NCBI RefSeq assembly: GCF_013343715.1
Contig: NZ_JABUNR010000004.1
Coordinates: forward strand, 1-64,000
Length of the DNA stretch: 64,000 bases
Source: Mesobacillus harenae
Lineage (GTDB): Bacteria; Bacillota; Bacilli; Bacillales; Cytobacillaceae
Direction: 5' to 3'
Position numbers and translations under genes: made by a program. Below the pieces are notes generated by a model that was not told the DNA's origin, searched no databases, and saw only the letters and a program-made list of their open reading frames with translations. Positions 24,375 to 32,741 of the stretch are shown here, piece after piece; the stretch's first letter is position 1; every line of letters begins with the position of its first letter.

Positions 24375-25406
24375 GTGTGGAAAAAGTGGAGTTTACTGGC
24401 GATAGCCGCAGCGTTAGGACTGTTCATTATACCCTATAGCTTTCCGTTTATATTTGCATTCTTGACAGCAATTATGTTCGAGGGAACTGTACAGTTTTTC
24501 AAGAGTAAAATCGGGTTCAGAAGATTGCATGCTGTTACGTTTGTGTTTATTAGTTATGTTGTGCTGCTGTCCGTGCTAGGTTTTAAATTGATTTCAGTAA
24601 TTGCTGAACAGGCCGTAACACTGTCCCAGCAAACGCCTTTCCTTATCAGGGAACTTAATTTGTCTGTTATCAAGCCCCTAATAAGCGAATGGGAGTTTTA
24701 TTCAAAAAGCTTACCAGCGGATGTTAGCCAATCTGTAGAGAACTCTATTCAAATGAATATCGAATCGTTCGAACTTTTCGTTCAAAGCGCCCTTCAAACT
24801 CTTTTAAATATGATTGCAGGAATTCCAGGGTTTCTAATTGAGTTTCTTATATACCTGATCGCATTATTTTTATTCAGTAAGGAACTGCCTCGTCTTAAAG
24901 AAAAGGTTTCTTCTTTTATGACAGAACAGACTAGGAGCAGGGTGTTTTTAGTTGCCAGGCAGCTGAATAAAGCAGGGATTGGGTTTATCAAGGCCCAAAT
25001 TATTTTGAGCTTTATTACTTTTGTTATGGCATTCACTGGTTTAAGTATATTAGGCGTTTCTTATACTGTCATTCTGTCTTTACTCATTGTTGTTGTCGAC
25101 ATTTTGCCTATTCTAGGAACAGGATCTGTGCTGGTTCCCTGGGCGGTTGTTGCAATCTTTCAAAACAATACTTTTCTTGGCATTGGGTTAACTGTTTTAT
25201 TTTTTGTCATCACGGTTGTCCGAAGAATTATAGAGCCAAAAATATACTCTTCAAATCTGGGTATTTCACCGCTAGCCTCGCTTGTCAGTATGTTTATTGG
25301 ATTCAAACTGTTGGGCTTTAGCGGACTATTTATCGGTCCCGCCTTGGTTATTATTTTTGATACTTTAAAAAAGGCGGAGGTTTTCAAGCTTGATTTTAAA
25401 ATTTAG
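24375..25406 (+). CDS. AI-2E transporter-family membrane protein, YtvI-like
   Basis: A 343-residue integral membrane protein of the AI-2E (PerM-like) family with about eight helices; the central VVVDILPILGTGSVLVPWA and C-terminal EPKIYSSNLGISPLASLVSMFIGFKLLGFSGLFIGP segments are characteristic. The sporulation member YtvI is the best match by length and pattern. A GTG start follows AAGGAG at 24359-24364. It is immediately followed by a spore protein gene, which agrees with expression during sporulation. Transport substrate unknown. Confidence 0.8.
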   Translation: MWKKWSLLAIAAALGLFIIPYSFPFIFAFLTAIMFEGTVQFFKSKIGFRRLHAVTFVFISYVVLLSVLGFKLISVIAEQAVTLSQQTPFLIRELNLSVIKPLISEWEFYSKSLPADVSQSVENSIQMNIESFELFVQSALQTLLNMIAGIPGFLIEFLIYLIALFLFSKELPRLKEKVSSFMTEQTRSRVFLVARQLNKAGIGFIKAQIILSFITFVMAFTGLSILGVSYTVILSLLIVVVDILPILGTGSVLVPWAVVAIFQNNTFLGIGLTVLFFVITVVRRIIEPKIYSSNLGISPLASLVSMFIGFKLLGFSGLFIGPALVIIFDTLKKAEVFKLDFKI

Positions 25407-25483
25407 CTTCTCCTGTTATTTTACGGATAGAACAGTTTGAAATAAGACACATTATATCTGTAAAGAAAAGGAGGAAATGAAGC

Positions 25484-25663
25484 ATGAACACTGGCAGAGC
25501 GAAGGAAATCCTGGAATCTCCAGAGATTATTAATGTGACCTACGACGGGCAGGCTGTTATCATCCAGCATGTTGATGAACAGACAAAAATGGCCCGAATA
25601 TATACAAAGGAACAACCCGATAAAGAAAAGGATGTTCCTGTTTTGAATCTAATTGAAGAATAG
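25484..25663 (+). CDS. sspH: H-type small acid-soluble spore protein
   Basis: The 59-residue protein opens MNTGRAKEILESPEIINV and continues TYDGQAVIIQHVDEQ, a clear match to SspH of Bacillus, a minor spore core protein. AAAGGAGGAAATGAAGC precedes the ATG. A hexamer-like element CATTATA at 25450-25456 fits the forespore sigma-G -10 box, although no well-spaced -35 was found. A second paralogue lies at 28337-28516. Confidence 0.92.
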   Translation: MNTGRAKEILESPEIINVTYDGQAVIIQHVDEQTKMARIYTKEQPDKEKDVPVLNLIEE

Positions 25664-25675
25664 CTTAACTACTCT

Positions 25676-25704
25676 GAGAGAATAAATACTTTCTCTCTTT
25701 TTTT
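25676..25704 (+). terminator. Terminator after sspH
   Basis: GAGAGAA/TTCTCTC hairpin followed by seven T. Confidence 0.8.
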
Positions 25705-26124
25705 ATGTTCAGATTTTTGGTCAATAGGAAGATATTATTTCTGTATAGCCTTAGGAATTTTATCTTTCTAATATCAGCGCCTGGCTAATTGTCATCGATG
25801 TTTAAGCCTCATTAAGCATCTTGCGCAGAGATGCATAGGCTTCTGGCGGCTCGAGATCGTATATGAATTACTGAAGGGAGCATTCCAGGGAAGTTTTGCT
25901 TTCCAATTCCCTTCTAAGTACCTTTTAAGCAAACAGAGCTGTCGTGAAAGGAAGAACTCCACATAATGTGGTAAGGAAATTTGGATTTAATGGATGATGT
26001 AGGTCCAATAAAATGCGGAGGTTAAATATATCCTGATTTTTACTGAGGAGTACTTGAAAAGATTATAAGATTACGGATACTCTCAAAAGATAAGCCTTTT
26101 TAAAAGCCTCGTTTTTGATTTTTC
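25705..26124. other. Intergenic stretch with no recognised feature
   Basis: Non-coding stretch between sspH and the convergent YitT gene. I see no ORF with a ribosome binding site and no repeat shared with other parts of the window. Confidence 0.4.
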
Positions 26125-26697
26125 TCAGTTTAAGGTGTGTTTTTTTAGACAAAGACTAGTCATTAACCCAACAAAAAGTATGGTTATAGAGGAATATAGA
26201 AACTTTTCCAGACCAACCACATTTATTCCACTGAAAATCACTAAGCTGTCTATGAAAAAAATTAATACACCAATATTGATCAAAAGCACTTTACCAAGAA
26301 GCTGAGCTAATAAGTCTGTACCCCCTGTACTCATTTCATATCGAAGCATCAAACCGATTCCACACCCAACTAAAATGCCGCCAAGAATTGCGCTAGGGAT
26401 AATTCCCAATGGAATTGTTATATACAGACTAGAGAAAACATCGATGAAAAAACTCGATATAACCAGCCCGTAAATACTGTAATAGAAATATTTTCTTTCA
26501 AAGATCCACGCCAAAATATAAAGAGGTAAACTTAGACATATTATAGAAATCCCTACAGGAAAACCCCACCAATAATGGACTAAAAGCCCAAGCCCGATTA
26601 CCCCACCATCTAATAGCTGATGCGGTACTAAAAAGGCGTTTACTCCTATACCGAGCAGCACACTGCCAACCAGTACAGCAATTATCTTTTCCCTCAT
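26125..26697 (-). CDS. YitT-family membrane protein lacking the C-terminal domain
   Basis: A 190-residue protein with five or six membrane helices matching the N-terminal YitT_membrane region: LGIGVNAFLVPHQLLDGGVIGLGLL, ILGGILVGCGIGLMLRYEMSTGGTDLLAQL. Typical YitT proteins run to about 280 residues with a soluble DUF2179 domain, which is missing here; the frame ends cleanly after a basic tail (SLCLKKHTLN). Substrate unknown. ATG follows AGGTGGC. Confidence 0.82.
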   Translation of the reverse strand: MREKIIAVLVGSVLLGIGVNAFLVPHQLLDGGVIGLGLLVHYWWGFPVGISIICLSLPLYILAWIFERKYFYYSIYGLVISSFFIDVFSSLYITIPLGIIPSAILGGILVGCGIGLMLRYEMSTGGTDLLAQLLGKVLLINIGVLIFFIDSLVIFSGINVVGLEKFLYSSITILFVGLMTSLCLKKHTLN

Positions 26698-26783
26698 TTC
26701 GAGCCACCTGCCATTCCCTCTGTATAAGGTTATGAAACAGGCTTGTCTTTAGAATTAAAATAGAGAAAAATTAGCAACCAAAA

Positions 26784-26812
26784 AAAGAACCCGGAGTCCG
26801 AGTTCTTTTTGG
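26784..26812 (-). terminator. Terminator of the purine permease gene
   Basis: AAAGAACTCGG/CCGGGTTCTTT hairpin read leftward, followed by a T-run. Confidence 0.8.
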
Positions 26813-26867
26813 GGTTTACCTAGGCGTTAAAACTGCTCCCATTGTTTGACGTTTTACACTTGTTTTA

Positions 26868-28166
26868 TCAATGGGGCAGAAATGCGAGCTGATAAAAGAA
26901 TAGGACAGCAAATAAGTAAAGCAAAGGATGAACTTCACGCCATTTGCCTTTCACTACTTTTAAGAGCGGATATGAGATGAAACCAAGTGCAATTCCTGTA
27001 GCAATGCTGGAAGTAAGCGGCATGCTTAAAATGATAAGAAAGGCTGGAAAGGCTTCATCAAGTTCATTCCAGCGAATATGTGAAATGCTTCCCATCATTA
27101 AGCTTCCGACAATTATCAGTGCAGGAGCCGTAATTGCCGCCAAGCCAGATACTGCTCCAACCAGCGGTCCAAAGAAGGCAGCCAGTATAAACAAAATGGA
27201 GACGGTTAATGTCGTTAATCCGGTTTTCCCTCCAGCAGCAACTCCAGAGGATGACTCAATATAGGCAGAAGTAGGACTGGTTCCAAACATTGCACCAATC
27301 GTCGTAGCGATCGAGTCAGAAAGCAGCGCTTGTCTTGCGCGTGGCATTTTATTGCCCTTCATAAGCCCTGCTTGCTGAGCTACGCCGATCATAGTGCCTG
27401 TTGTATCAAAAATTGTGACTAATAGAAAAGAAAAGACAACAGCATAAAGGCTGTGCTGAATGACCTCGCCAATTGCTGCAACCGGGTCTAAAACAATTAA
27501 GCCTTCTGGGAGAGAGGGCAAGGAAACAAACCCAGCATCAAAAGACAGATGGCCTGTCAGAAAAGCAATAAATCCAGTCACGGCCATTCCGAAAAATAAA
27601 GCGCCATTTACATTAAGTGTCATTAGAATTAGGGAGACCGCAAGACCTGCTAAAGCAAGCAATGCCTGAGGTTCATGAAGGTCTCCAAGTCCTACAAGAT
27701 TAGTGGGATGGTCAGTAATAATCCCCGTCATTCGAAGGCCGATAAACGCAATAAACAAGCCAATACCTGCCGTAATACCATGCTTTAAGTTCTCAGGAAT
27801 GGCTTCAATTAAAATTTTTCGAAAGGGAGTTAAAGATAGGATGGTAAAAATAACACCCGCGATAAAGACAGCAGCAAATGCTGTTTGATAGGTGATGTCA
27901 CCATTCCCGACTACCGAATAGGCGAAATATGCATTTAGTCCCATTCCAGGGGCTACTGCGATTGGATAATTAGCAAATAACGCCATCCAGAGTGTTCCAG
28001 CCACTGTGGCAATGATAGTTGCTGTAAAAACCTGTTCAAAAGGAACTCCAGCATCGGCTAAAATAATTGGGTTAACGACAACGATATACACCATCGTTAA
28101 AAAAGTTGTAATCCCCGCAATAATTTCTGTTTTAGCTGTGGTTCCGTTTTCCTTCAATTTAAACAT
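26868..28166 (-). CDS. NCS2-family purine permease (PbuG/PbuO, AzgA type)
   Basis: A 432-residue permease with about 13 hydrophobic segments. The AzgA-group motifs are present: GITTFLTMVYIVVVNP, VAPGMGLNAYFAY, NLKHGITAGIGLFIAFIGL and LFDTTGT-like FDTTGTMIGVAQQAGLM, then GTSPTSAYIESSSGVAAGG. Such proteins import hypoxanthine, guanine or adenine by proton symport. Two PurR-box-like sequences precede the gene, as expected for pbuG or pbuO. No guanine riboswitch is visible upstream. ATG follows GGAGGGTAA. Confidence 0.92.
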   Translation of the reverse strand: MFKLKENGTTAKTEIIAGITTFLTMVYIVVVNPIILADAGVPFEQVFTATIIATVAGTLWMALFANYPIAVAPGMGLNAYFAYSVVGNGDITYQTAFAAVFIAGVIFTILSLTPFRKILIEAIPENLKHGITAGIGLFIAFIGLRMTGIITDHPTNLVGLGDLHEPQALLALAGLAVSLILMTLNVNGALFFGMAVTGFIAFLTGHLSFDAGFVSLPSLPEGLIVLDPVAAIGEVIQHSLYAVVFSFLLVTIFDTTGTMIGVAQQAGLMKGNKMPRARQALLSDSIATTIGAMFGTSPTSAYIESSSGVAAGGKTGLTTLTVSILFILAAFFGPLVGAVSGLAAITAPALIIVGSLMMGSISHIRWNELDEAFPAFLIILSMPLTSSIATGIALGFISYPLLKVVKGKWREVHPLLYLFAVLFFYQLAFLPH

Positions 28167-28180
28167 AGAGTTACCCTCCA

Positions 28181-28222
28181 GATACGAACGATTTGAATCA
28201 CATGTAATATATTATTCGTTTT
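28181..28222 (-). promoter_or_regulatory. Candidate paired PurR boxes
   Basis: Two inverted 12-mers, GATACGAACGAT on the plus strand and AAAACGAATAAT on the minus strand, are 18 bases apart. They match the PurR box AWWWCGAACWWT at 10 and 11 of 12 positions. The spacing is close to the 16-17 bases reported for B. subtilis PurR operators. Confidence 0.55.
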
Positions 28223-28336
28223 ATTTTGATTTATCAAGCCTTGGATTGATTGTTTTTGTGCTACGCATTTCATTTATGGATAAAAACCTTGTATATCACA
28301 AAAAATAAACGGAAATAAGACTTAGGAGTGAATCAA

Positions 28337-28516
28337 GTGGATATTAATCGAGTAAAGCAAATTCTTTCTTCATCGGGAGAGATCGATGTACAGTACAATG
28401 GTGCTTCTGTTTGGATCGATAAAGTCAATGAAGATGGAAGAACAGCTACTGTCCATTTAAGGGGTCCATTAGAAGAGCGTACTATCGTTGAAATAACAGA
28501 ACTTGAAGAGGTTTAA
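28337..28516 (+). CDS. H-type small acid-soluble spore protein, second copy
   Basis: Starting at GTG 28337 (TAGGAG lies 8 bases upstream) the product has 59 residues, exactly the length of the sspH product at 25484. It shares the pattern xxINRVKQILSSSGEIDVQYNGASVWI...VHLRGPLEE, with the same strand layout. I infer a second H-type SASP, expressed in the forespore. A terminator follows the stop codon. Confidence 0.83.
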   Translation: MDINRVKQILSSSGEIDVQYNGASVWIDKVNEDGRTATVHLRGPLEERTIVEITELEEV

Positions 28517-28523
28517 TGCAAGG

Positions 28524-28556
28524 GCCGCTCTGTACAGAGTGGCTTCTTTTTTTTTT
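28524..28556 (+). terminator. Terminator after the second H-type SASP gene
   Basis: GCCGCTCTGT/ACAGAGTGGC hairpin followed by ten T. Confidence 0.9.
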
Positions 28557-28680
28557 AGTTAGTAAGAGTCAAGCCCAATTTTATAAAGATTATAAAATAA
28601 AGTTTTGGACAAATTTAATGCGGGAAAAAAGAGACCACAGCCAGAAAATACCGGCAAAAAAGCCGTTTATCATAAATGGA

Positions 28681-28715
28681 GCGACTGTCCTAGTTTGGGA
28701 ACAGTCGCTTTTTAA
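28681..28715 (+). terminator. Orphan terminator-like hairpin
   Basis: GCGACTGT/ACAGTCGC stem followed by TTTTTAATTTT, although no gene ends nearby; the preceding 125 bases have no ORF with a ribosome binding site. It may close a short transcript or a leader. Confidence 0.6.
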
Positions 28716-28776
28716 TTTTGTACCATAGTGTAGGCTTTGATAAAATTAATATAGCAGGAATTGGAGGAGAAGAAAT

Positions 28777-29610
28777 ATGGCAGAAAACATGAAGGAAACG
28801 ACAATATTACATAATAGCGTTGAAATGCCGAAATTCGGCCTGGGGGTATATAAGGTAGAAGACGGCCTTCGGGTGGAAGAAACCGTTAAGAGTGCTCTTC
28901 AAATCGGTTACCGTTCGATTGATACAGCCTCTTTTTATGACAATGAAGAAGGAGTTGGAAAGGCAATAAAGGCAAGCGGAGTTCCAAGGGAAGAACTCTT
29001 TATAACAACAAAGGTTTGGAATACTGAACAGGGATACGATAGCACTTTAAAAGCTTTCGATGAAAGCATGAAAAAACTAGAGCTGGACTATTTAGATCTT
29101 TACCTGATTCATTGGCCAGTAAAGGACACGTATCTTGAAACATGGCGCGCACTTGAAACCCTTTACCGGGAAGGCAGAGTTAGAGCAATTGGAGTAAGCA
29201 ACTTTAAGATCGAGCATCTTAATGACCTATTGATGAATGCTAAAGAGAAACCAGCAGTTAATCAAGTGGAGCTTCATCCACACTTAACTCAGCTGGAGCT
29301 AAGGCAGTTTTGTAAAACTCAAAATATAAAAGTAGAGGCTTGGTCCCCACTTGCAAGGGGCCGGATACTTAATGAACCTTTGCTTACTGAAATTGCTTTA
29401 AGCCATGGAAAAACACCCGCTCAGATAATCTTAAGATGGCACCTGCAAAATGATATTATCATTATTCCGAAATCAGTAACGCCCGCTCGATTAAAGGAGA
29501 ATTCGGAAATTTTCGATTTCCATCTCAATCAGGATGAAATTGAAAAAATCAATCAAATGAACAAAAATCAACGATACGGCTCAGATCCAGACAGCTTTGA
29601 TTTTTCTTGA
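28777..29610 (+). CDS. Aldo/keto reductase
   Basis: A 277-residue NADPH-dependent aldo/keto reductase of the YtbE/YvgN type. The catalytic tetrad is visible: Asp49, Tyr54 (SIDTASFYDNE), Lys79 (ITTKVWN) and His112 (LIHWPV). IPKSVTPARLKEN near the C-terminus is the cofactor-phosphate motif. It reduces aldehydes such as glyoxals in the cytosol, with broad specificity. ATG follows TTGGAGGAG. Single-gene unit. Confidence 0.92.
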   Translation: MAENMKETTILHNSVEMPKFGLGVYKVEDGLRVEETVKSALQIGYRSIDTASFYDNEEGVGKAIKASGVPREELFITTKVWNTEQGYDSTLKAFDESMKKLELDYLDLYLIHWPVKDTYLETWRALETLYREGRVRAIGVSNFKIEHLNDLLMNAKEKPAVNQVELHPHLTQLELRQFCKTQNIKVEAWSPLARGRILNEPLLTEIALSHGKTPAQIILRWHLQNDIIIIPKSVTPARLKENSEIFDFHLNQDEIEKINQMNKNQRYGSDPDSFDFS

Positions 29611-29770
29611 TAGCAACAATTGGAGACCAAAACCAGTTTTAATTTTTGGATAGGTTTTGTATTTTACCCCATTTTACAGAAGCATAAAAAATATCTCAGA
29701 TTAAGAATAATTTTGATATTCCCGTTTTTCCTTTTTTAGAGAGGGAAAAGGAGATAAGTGGATGACAAAA

Positions 29771-29801
29771 GTGGGCTGCTATGAATTATTAAGCAGGCCA
29801 C
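29771..29801 (+). promoter_or_regulatory. Hairpin in the wrbA leader
   Basis: GTGGGCTGCT and AGCAGGCCAC form a 10-bp stem with one mismatch and an AT-rich loop, 33 bases before the wrbA start. There is no T-run, so it is not a standard terminator; it may stabilise or regulate the message. Confidence 0.35.
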
Positions 29802-29833
29802 TGTAAACTTATTTTCGAAAGGGGATATTTTTT

Positions 29834-30448
29834 ATGGGAAATGTAAATCTTGCAGTTATTTATTACAGCTCAACAGGGACAAATTATCAACTTGCTAAGT
29901 GGGCGGAAGAAGGCGGAAAAGAAGCAGGGGCTAATGTAAAGGTATTAAAAGTGAATGAGACGGCCCCTCAAGAAGCTATAAACTCCAACCCTGCGTGGAA
30001 ACAGCATCTTGAAGAGACTAGCAATGTACCAACAGTATCTAACGATGACTTAGAATGGGCAGATGCTATTATTTTCAGTGTGCCGACAAGATTTGGTAAT
30101 CTGCCTGCTCAACTGAAGCAGTTTCTTGATTCGACAGGGGGCTTATGGTTTAACGGAAAACTTGTAAACAAGGTTGTGAGCGGTATGTCCTCGGCTCAAA
30201 ACCCACACGGAGGACAGGAACAGACGATTACTCACTTATACACCACAATGATGCACTGGGGGGCAATTATAGCAACCCCAGGTTATGCGGACGAATCTGT
30301 GTACGCAGCTGGGGGCAACCCTTACGGAACCTCCGTCACAGTTGATCAGGATGGAAATATGAAAGAGGACGTAAGCGAAGCCGTGAAGTATCAGGCAAAG
30401 CGGACTGTTCAAATAGGAAAATGGGTTAAAACAGGTATGAACGAGTAA
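29834..30448 (+). CDS. wrbA: NAD(P)H:quinone oxidoreductase, WrbA type
   Basis: A 204-residue flavodoxin-fold protein with the FMN phosphate loop YYSSTGTNYQLAKW, SVPTRFGNLPAQLKQFLD and the WrbA-specific GGQEQTITHLYTTMMHWGAII. WrbA reduces quinones by two electrons and protects against oxidative stress. ATG follows AAAGGGGATA. A weak terminator follows. Confidence 0.93.
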   Translation: MGNVNLAVIYYSSTGTNYQLAKWAEEGGKEAGANVKVLKVNETAPQEAINSNPAWKQHLEETSNVPTVSNDDLEWADAIIFSVPTRFGNLPAQLKQFLDSTGGLWFNGKLVNKVVSGMSSAQNPHGGQEQTITHLYTTMMHWGAIIATPGYADESVYAAGGNPYGTSVTVDQDGNMKEDVSEAVKYQAKRTVQIGKWVKTGMNE

Positions 30449-30460
30449 ATAATGAACAAA

Positions 30461-30500
30461 CTAAAGGACGGGCACAGCTCGTTCTTTTAGTTTTAAAAAA
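30461..30500 (+). terminator. Weak terminator after wrbA
   Basis: Imperfect stem CTAAAGGACGGGC/GCTCGTTCTTTTAG followed by TTTT. Confidence 0.5.
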
Positions 30501-30672
30501 ACCGATATTTTAACTGACTTAAAAGCAGAACACTATTGGAAATCTCTGAGAGTATGTTTTAACTTTGTGTGTACGTGGTATCTTAACTGTACAGGCAGTT
30601 CACAGAAACTGTAGGAAATGTATCGCCCTTTTTCTTGAAAATTGATTGTTTGTTAGCTGCAGCTGAGAAATA

Positions 30673-30697
30673 GTTTAGAGATTATGAAAAAGGGAAA
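30673..30697 (+). promoter_or_regulatory. Sigma-B-like promoter for the GlsB/YeaQ protein
   Basis: GTTTAG, 13-base spacer, GGGAAA, close to the general-stress consensus GTTTAA-N12-15-GGGWAW. It lies about 100 bases before a gene family that is stress-induced in bacilli. Confidence 0.55.
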
Positions 30698-30800
30698 TAA
30701 AGAATTACGTTGGTAATTAAGCAACGCGGCGGTACAGTGTATTGCAAAGAACTGCTTAAAAAAACTAACACTACAACAATGTTTTAAGGAGGAATGAAAG

Positions 30801-31061
30801 ATGTTAGGATTTCTTTGGGCACTAATTATAGGTGGTATTATAGGTTGGTTAGCTGGAATGATTCTAGGTAAAGATATTCCAGGTGGTATTATAGGTAATA
30901 TTATTGCTGGTTTCATTGGTGCATGGGTTGGTTCTGCACTGCTTGGAGATTGGGGACCAGTAGTAGCTGACTTTGCGATAATTCCTGCGTTAATTGGTGC
31001 AATCGCATTAGTATTTATTGTCAGCCTTGTTCTTAAAGGTATGAGAAAATCAACTGACTAA
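30801..31061 (+). CDS. GlsB/YeaQ/YmgE family stress membrane protein
   Basis: An 86-residue glycine-rich membrane protein with three hydrophobic segments and the family patterns GGIIGWLAGMILGKDIPGGIIGNIIAGFIGAWVG. Family members (transglycosylase-associated proteins) are small stress-induced inner-membrane proteins of unknown mechanism. ATG follows AAGGAGGAA. A sigma-B-like promoter lies upstream and a strong terminator downstream. Confidence 0.9.
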   Translation: MLGFLWALIIGGIIGWLAGMILGKDIPGGIIGNIIAGFIGAWVGSALLGDWGPVVADFAIIPALIGAIALVFIVSLVLKGMRKSTD

Positions 31062-31086
31062 CTAACGTAATAATTTATAGAATAAA

Positions 31087-31120
31087 CAAAAGCACTCCCG
31101 TAAAGGAGTGCTTTTGTTTG
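31087..31120 (+). terminator. Terminator after the GlsB/YeaQ gene
   Basis: Perfect 12-bp stem CAAAAGCACTCC/GGAGTGCTTTTG followed by TTTG. Confidence 0.88.
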
Positions 31121-31187
31121 CTTTTAATATAATTTAAAATCGTATCCACATAATCCGGTGCTTTTAGGTCTAACAATCATTAAGTGC

Positions 31188-32105
31188 TCATAATGAATCC
31201 GGTTCAATACCTTGGAATATTGGCGGGTTATCAAGGAAGGGTGCGATACATATGATCGTTTCTTTCGTTAAAGGGTGAGAGAATTCTAGCTTTGCAGCAT
31301 GAAGGGCCTGGCGTTTAAAAACAGCTGTACCGCCATACAGCAGGTCACCTGCAAGCGGGTGTCCAATAGTGCTGAGATGCACTCTAATTTGATGGGTACG
31401 GCCGGTACCAAGAGTACATTTAATAAGGGTTAAATTGTCTTTTTTAAAGCTCTTTAGTACTTCGTAATGGGTGACGGCCTTTTGTCCGCCTGTTGATACT
31501 CTTCTTCGGGTAGCATGGTGCCGATCCCTTCCTATAGGTTTGTCAATGATCCCTTTTTTTTGTTTAATCACACCTGTAGCTAATGCAAGGTAGGTGCGTT
31601 TTATATTACGTTCCTCAAGCATTTTATCCATTATAGATCCTGCAAGTGCATTTTTAGCAAACAAAATAGCGCCTGTTGTATCACGGTCAAGACGGTGGAT
31701 ATGACGGATATGACGAAACTCTCCTTTTGCCTGCAAGTAATAGGCAGCTGCATTAGCAAGTGTATTTGTCTGGTTTTGTTCGTTCGGGTGGGTATCAATG
31801 CCAGCAGGCTTATTGAACACGATCAAGTGGTCGTCCTCATATAGGACGTGGATGTCCTGAAATCTCGGGATTAAGCCAAATTCTTCTTCCTGAAAGAGCT
31901 TTAGTTGTAGTTTTTCACCTTGTGCAAGCCTCTTTGTCCAATCAGGGACATGCCCGTTAACTTGTACCCGCTTTTCCATTCGAAATAGATGGGTAAGTTT
32001 TTTCGGTGCTTTCCATACATCACGGAATAAGATTTCTAGAGTATATGTAGTCCACTCTGCTGGAATGGATATTTCATACCAATCCCCTTTTCGGGCTGTT
32101 TGCAT
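31188..32105 (-). CDS. yhcT: RluA-family pseudouridine synthase, YhcT-like
   Basis: A 305-residue pseudouridine synthase with the catalytic motif HRLDRDTTGAILFAKN (active Asp in RLDRDT) and the C-terminal GTGRTHQIRVHLSTIGHPLAGD. The N-terminal part precedes the catalytic domain without a clear S4 signature. It isomerises specific uridines in rRNA or tRNA. The neighbour on the right is yhcU, as in B. subtilis. ATG follows AAGGAGCTAAGAAAT. Confidence 0.93.
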   Translation of the reverse strand: MQTARKGDWYEISIPAEWTTYTLEILFRDVWKAPKKLTHLFRMEKRVQVNGHVPDWTKRLAQGEKLQLKLFQEEEFGLIPRFQDIHVLYEDDHLIVFNKPAGIDTHPNEQNQTNTLANAAAYYLQAKGEFRHIRHIHRLDRDTTGAILFAKNALAGSIMDKMLEERNIKRTYLALATGVIKQKKGIIDKPIGRDRHHATRRRVSTGGQKAVTHYEVLKSFKKDNLTLIKCTLGTGRTHQIRVHLSTIGHPLAGDLLYGGTAVFKRQALHAAKLEFSHPLTKETIICIAPFLDNPPIFQGIEPDSL

Positions 32106-32304
32106 ATTTCTTAGCTCCTTTTGGCTTATCAGCGGTTTTTCACTTTCTATTTTTATCCTTTAAATGGCTTAGACAGGTCTTCAGTTTCTTGTCAACTTTT
32201 ACCTTGCTATGGGCATAATTACCACGCAATTTTGAAGTGGTAATATGTTATTCTTTATATATATATACAGCATGATTACAAAGGTTTAAAAGGTGGGTTC
32301 ATCA

Positions 32305-32703
32305 GTGAAGGTTGTTTTTGCATCAACACCAGGGCAGGAAGAAAAAATCATGGAACTTACAAGATATTTTTACACAAATGTTCTTCCACTCTATTTTTCA
32401 GACAATGATATTTTAGAATTTGAACGCGTTAAGGTCTTACATATGACAAGAGAGCATTTGGACAACTTTAGCACACTGGGAGACGCATTTAAAGTTTTGA
32501 CGAGCCTGCAAACTGTTATTTCCATTTTGGAATCAGCTTCCTTTAAAAATAAGTATGAGCCGATTTTCCAAAAGAACGCCCAGACATTAAGAGAGTATGG
32601 CATTTGTTTCCCTTTTTCATTTGAGCAATTTTCAGAAGTGAATTATATGCCTGGTGAGTTAATCAGTGTTTATACTAAAGTGGCTAACAGTATGTTAGTC
32701 TAA
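32305..32703 (+). CDS. yhcU: YhcU family protein (DUF5365)
   Basis: The 132-residue protein matches B. subtilis YhcU (VKVVFASTPGQEEKI, FYTNVLPLYFSDNDILEF). Function unknown; predicted soluble and helical. GTG 32305 follows AAAGGTGGG by 7 bases and gives the same N-terminus as the family; the GTG at 32293 overlaps that ribosome binding site. A long terminator follows. Confidence 0.85.
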   Translation: MKVVFASTPGQEEKIMELTRYFYTNVLPLYFSDNDILEFERVKVLHMTREHLDNFSTLGDAFKVLTSLQTVISILESASFKNKYEPIFQKNAQTLREYGICFPFSFEQFSEVNYMPGELISVYTKVANSMLV

Positions 32704-32741
32704 AATAAACGCCTGCAGCCATTCTGCAGGCGTTTATTTTG
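32703..32741 (+). terminator. Terminator after yhcU
   Basis: Perfect 16-bp stem AAATAAACGCCTGCAG/CTGCAGGCGTTTATTT with a CCATT loop and a T-tail; the symmetry also allows leftward termination. Confidence 0.92.

Noticed and set aside
28516..28728. 70-codon frame after the second SASP gene
   Set aside because: It runs through two terminator hairpins and has no ribosome binding site.
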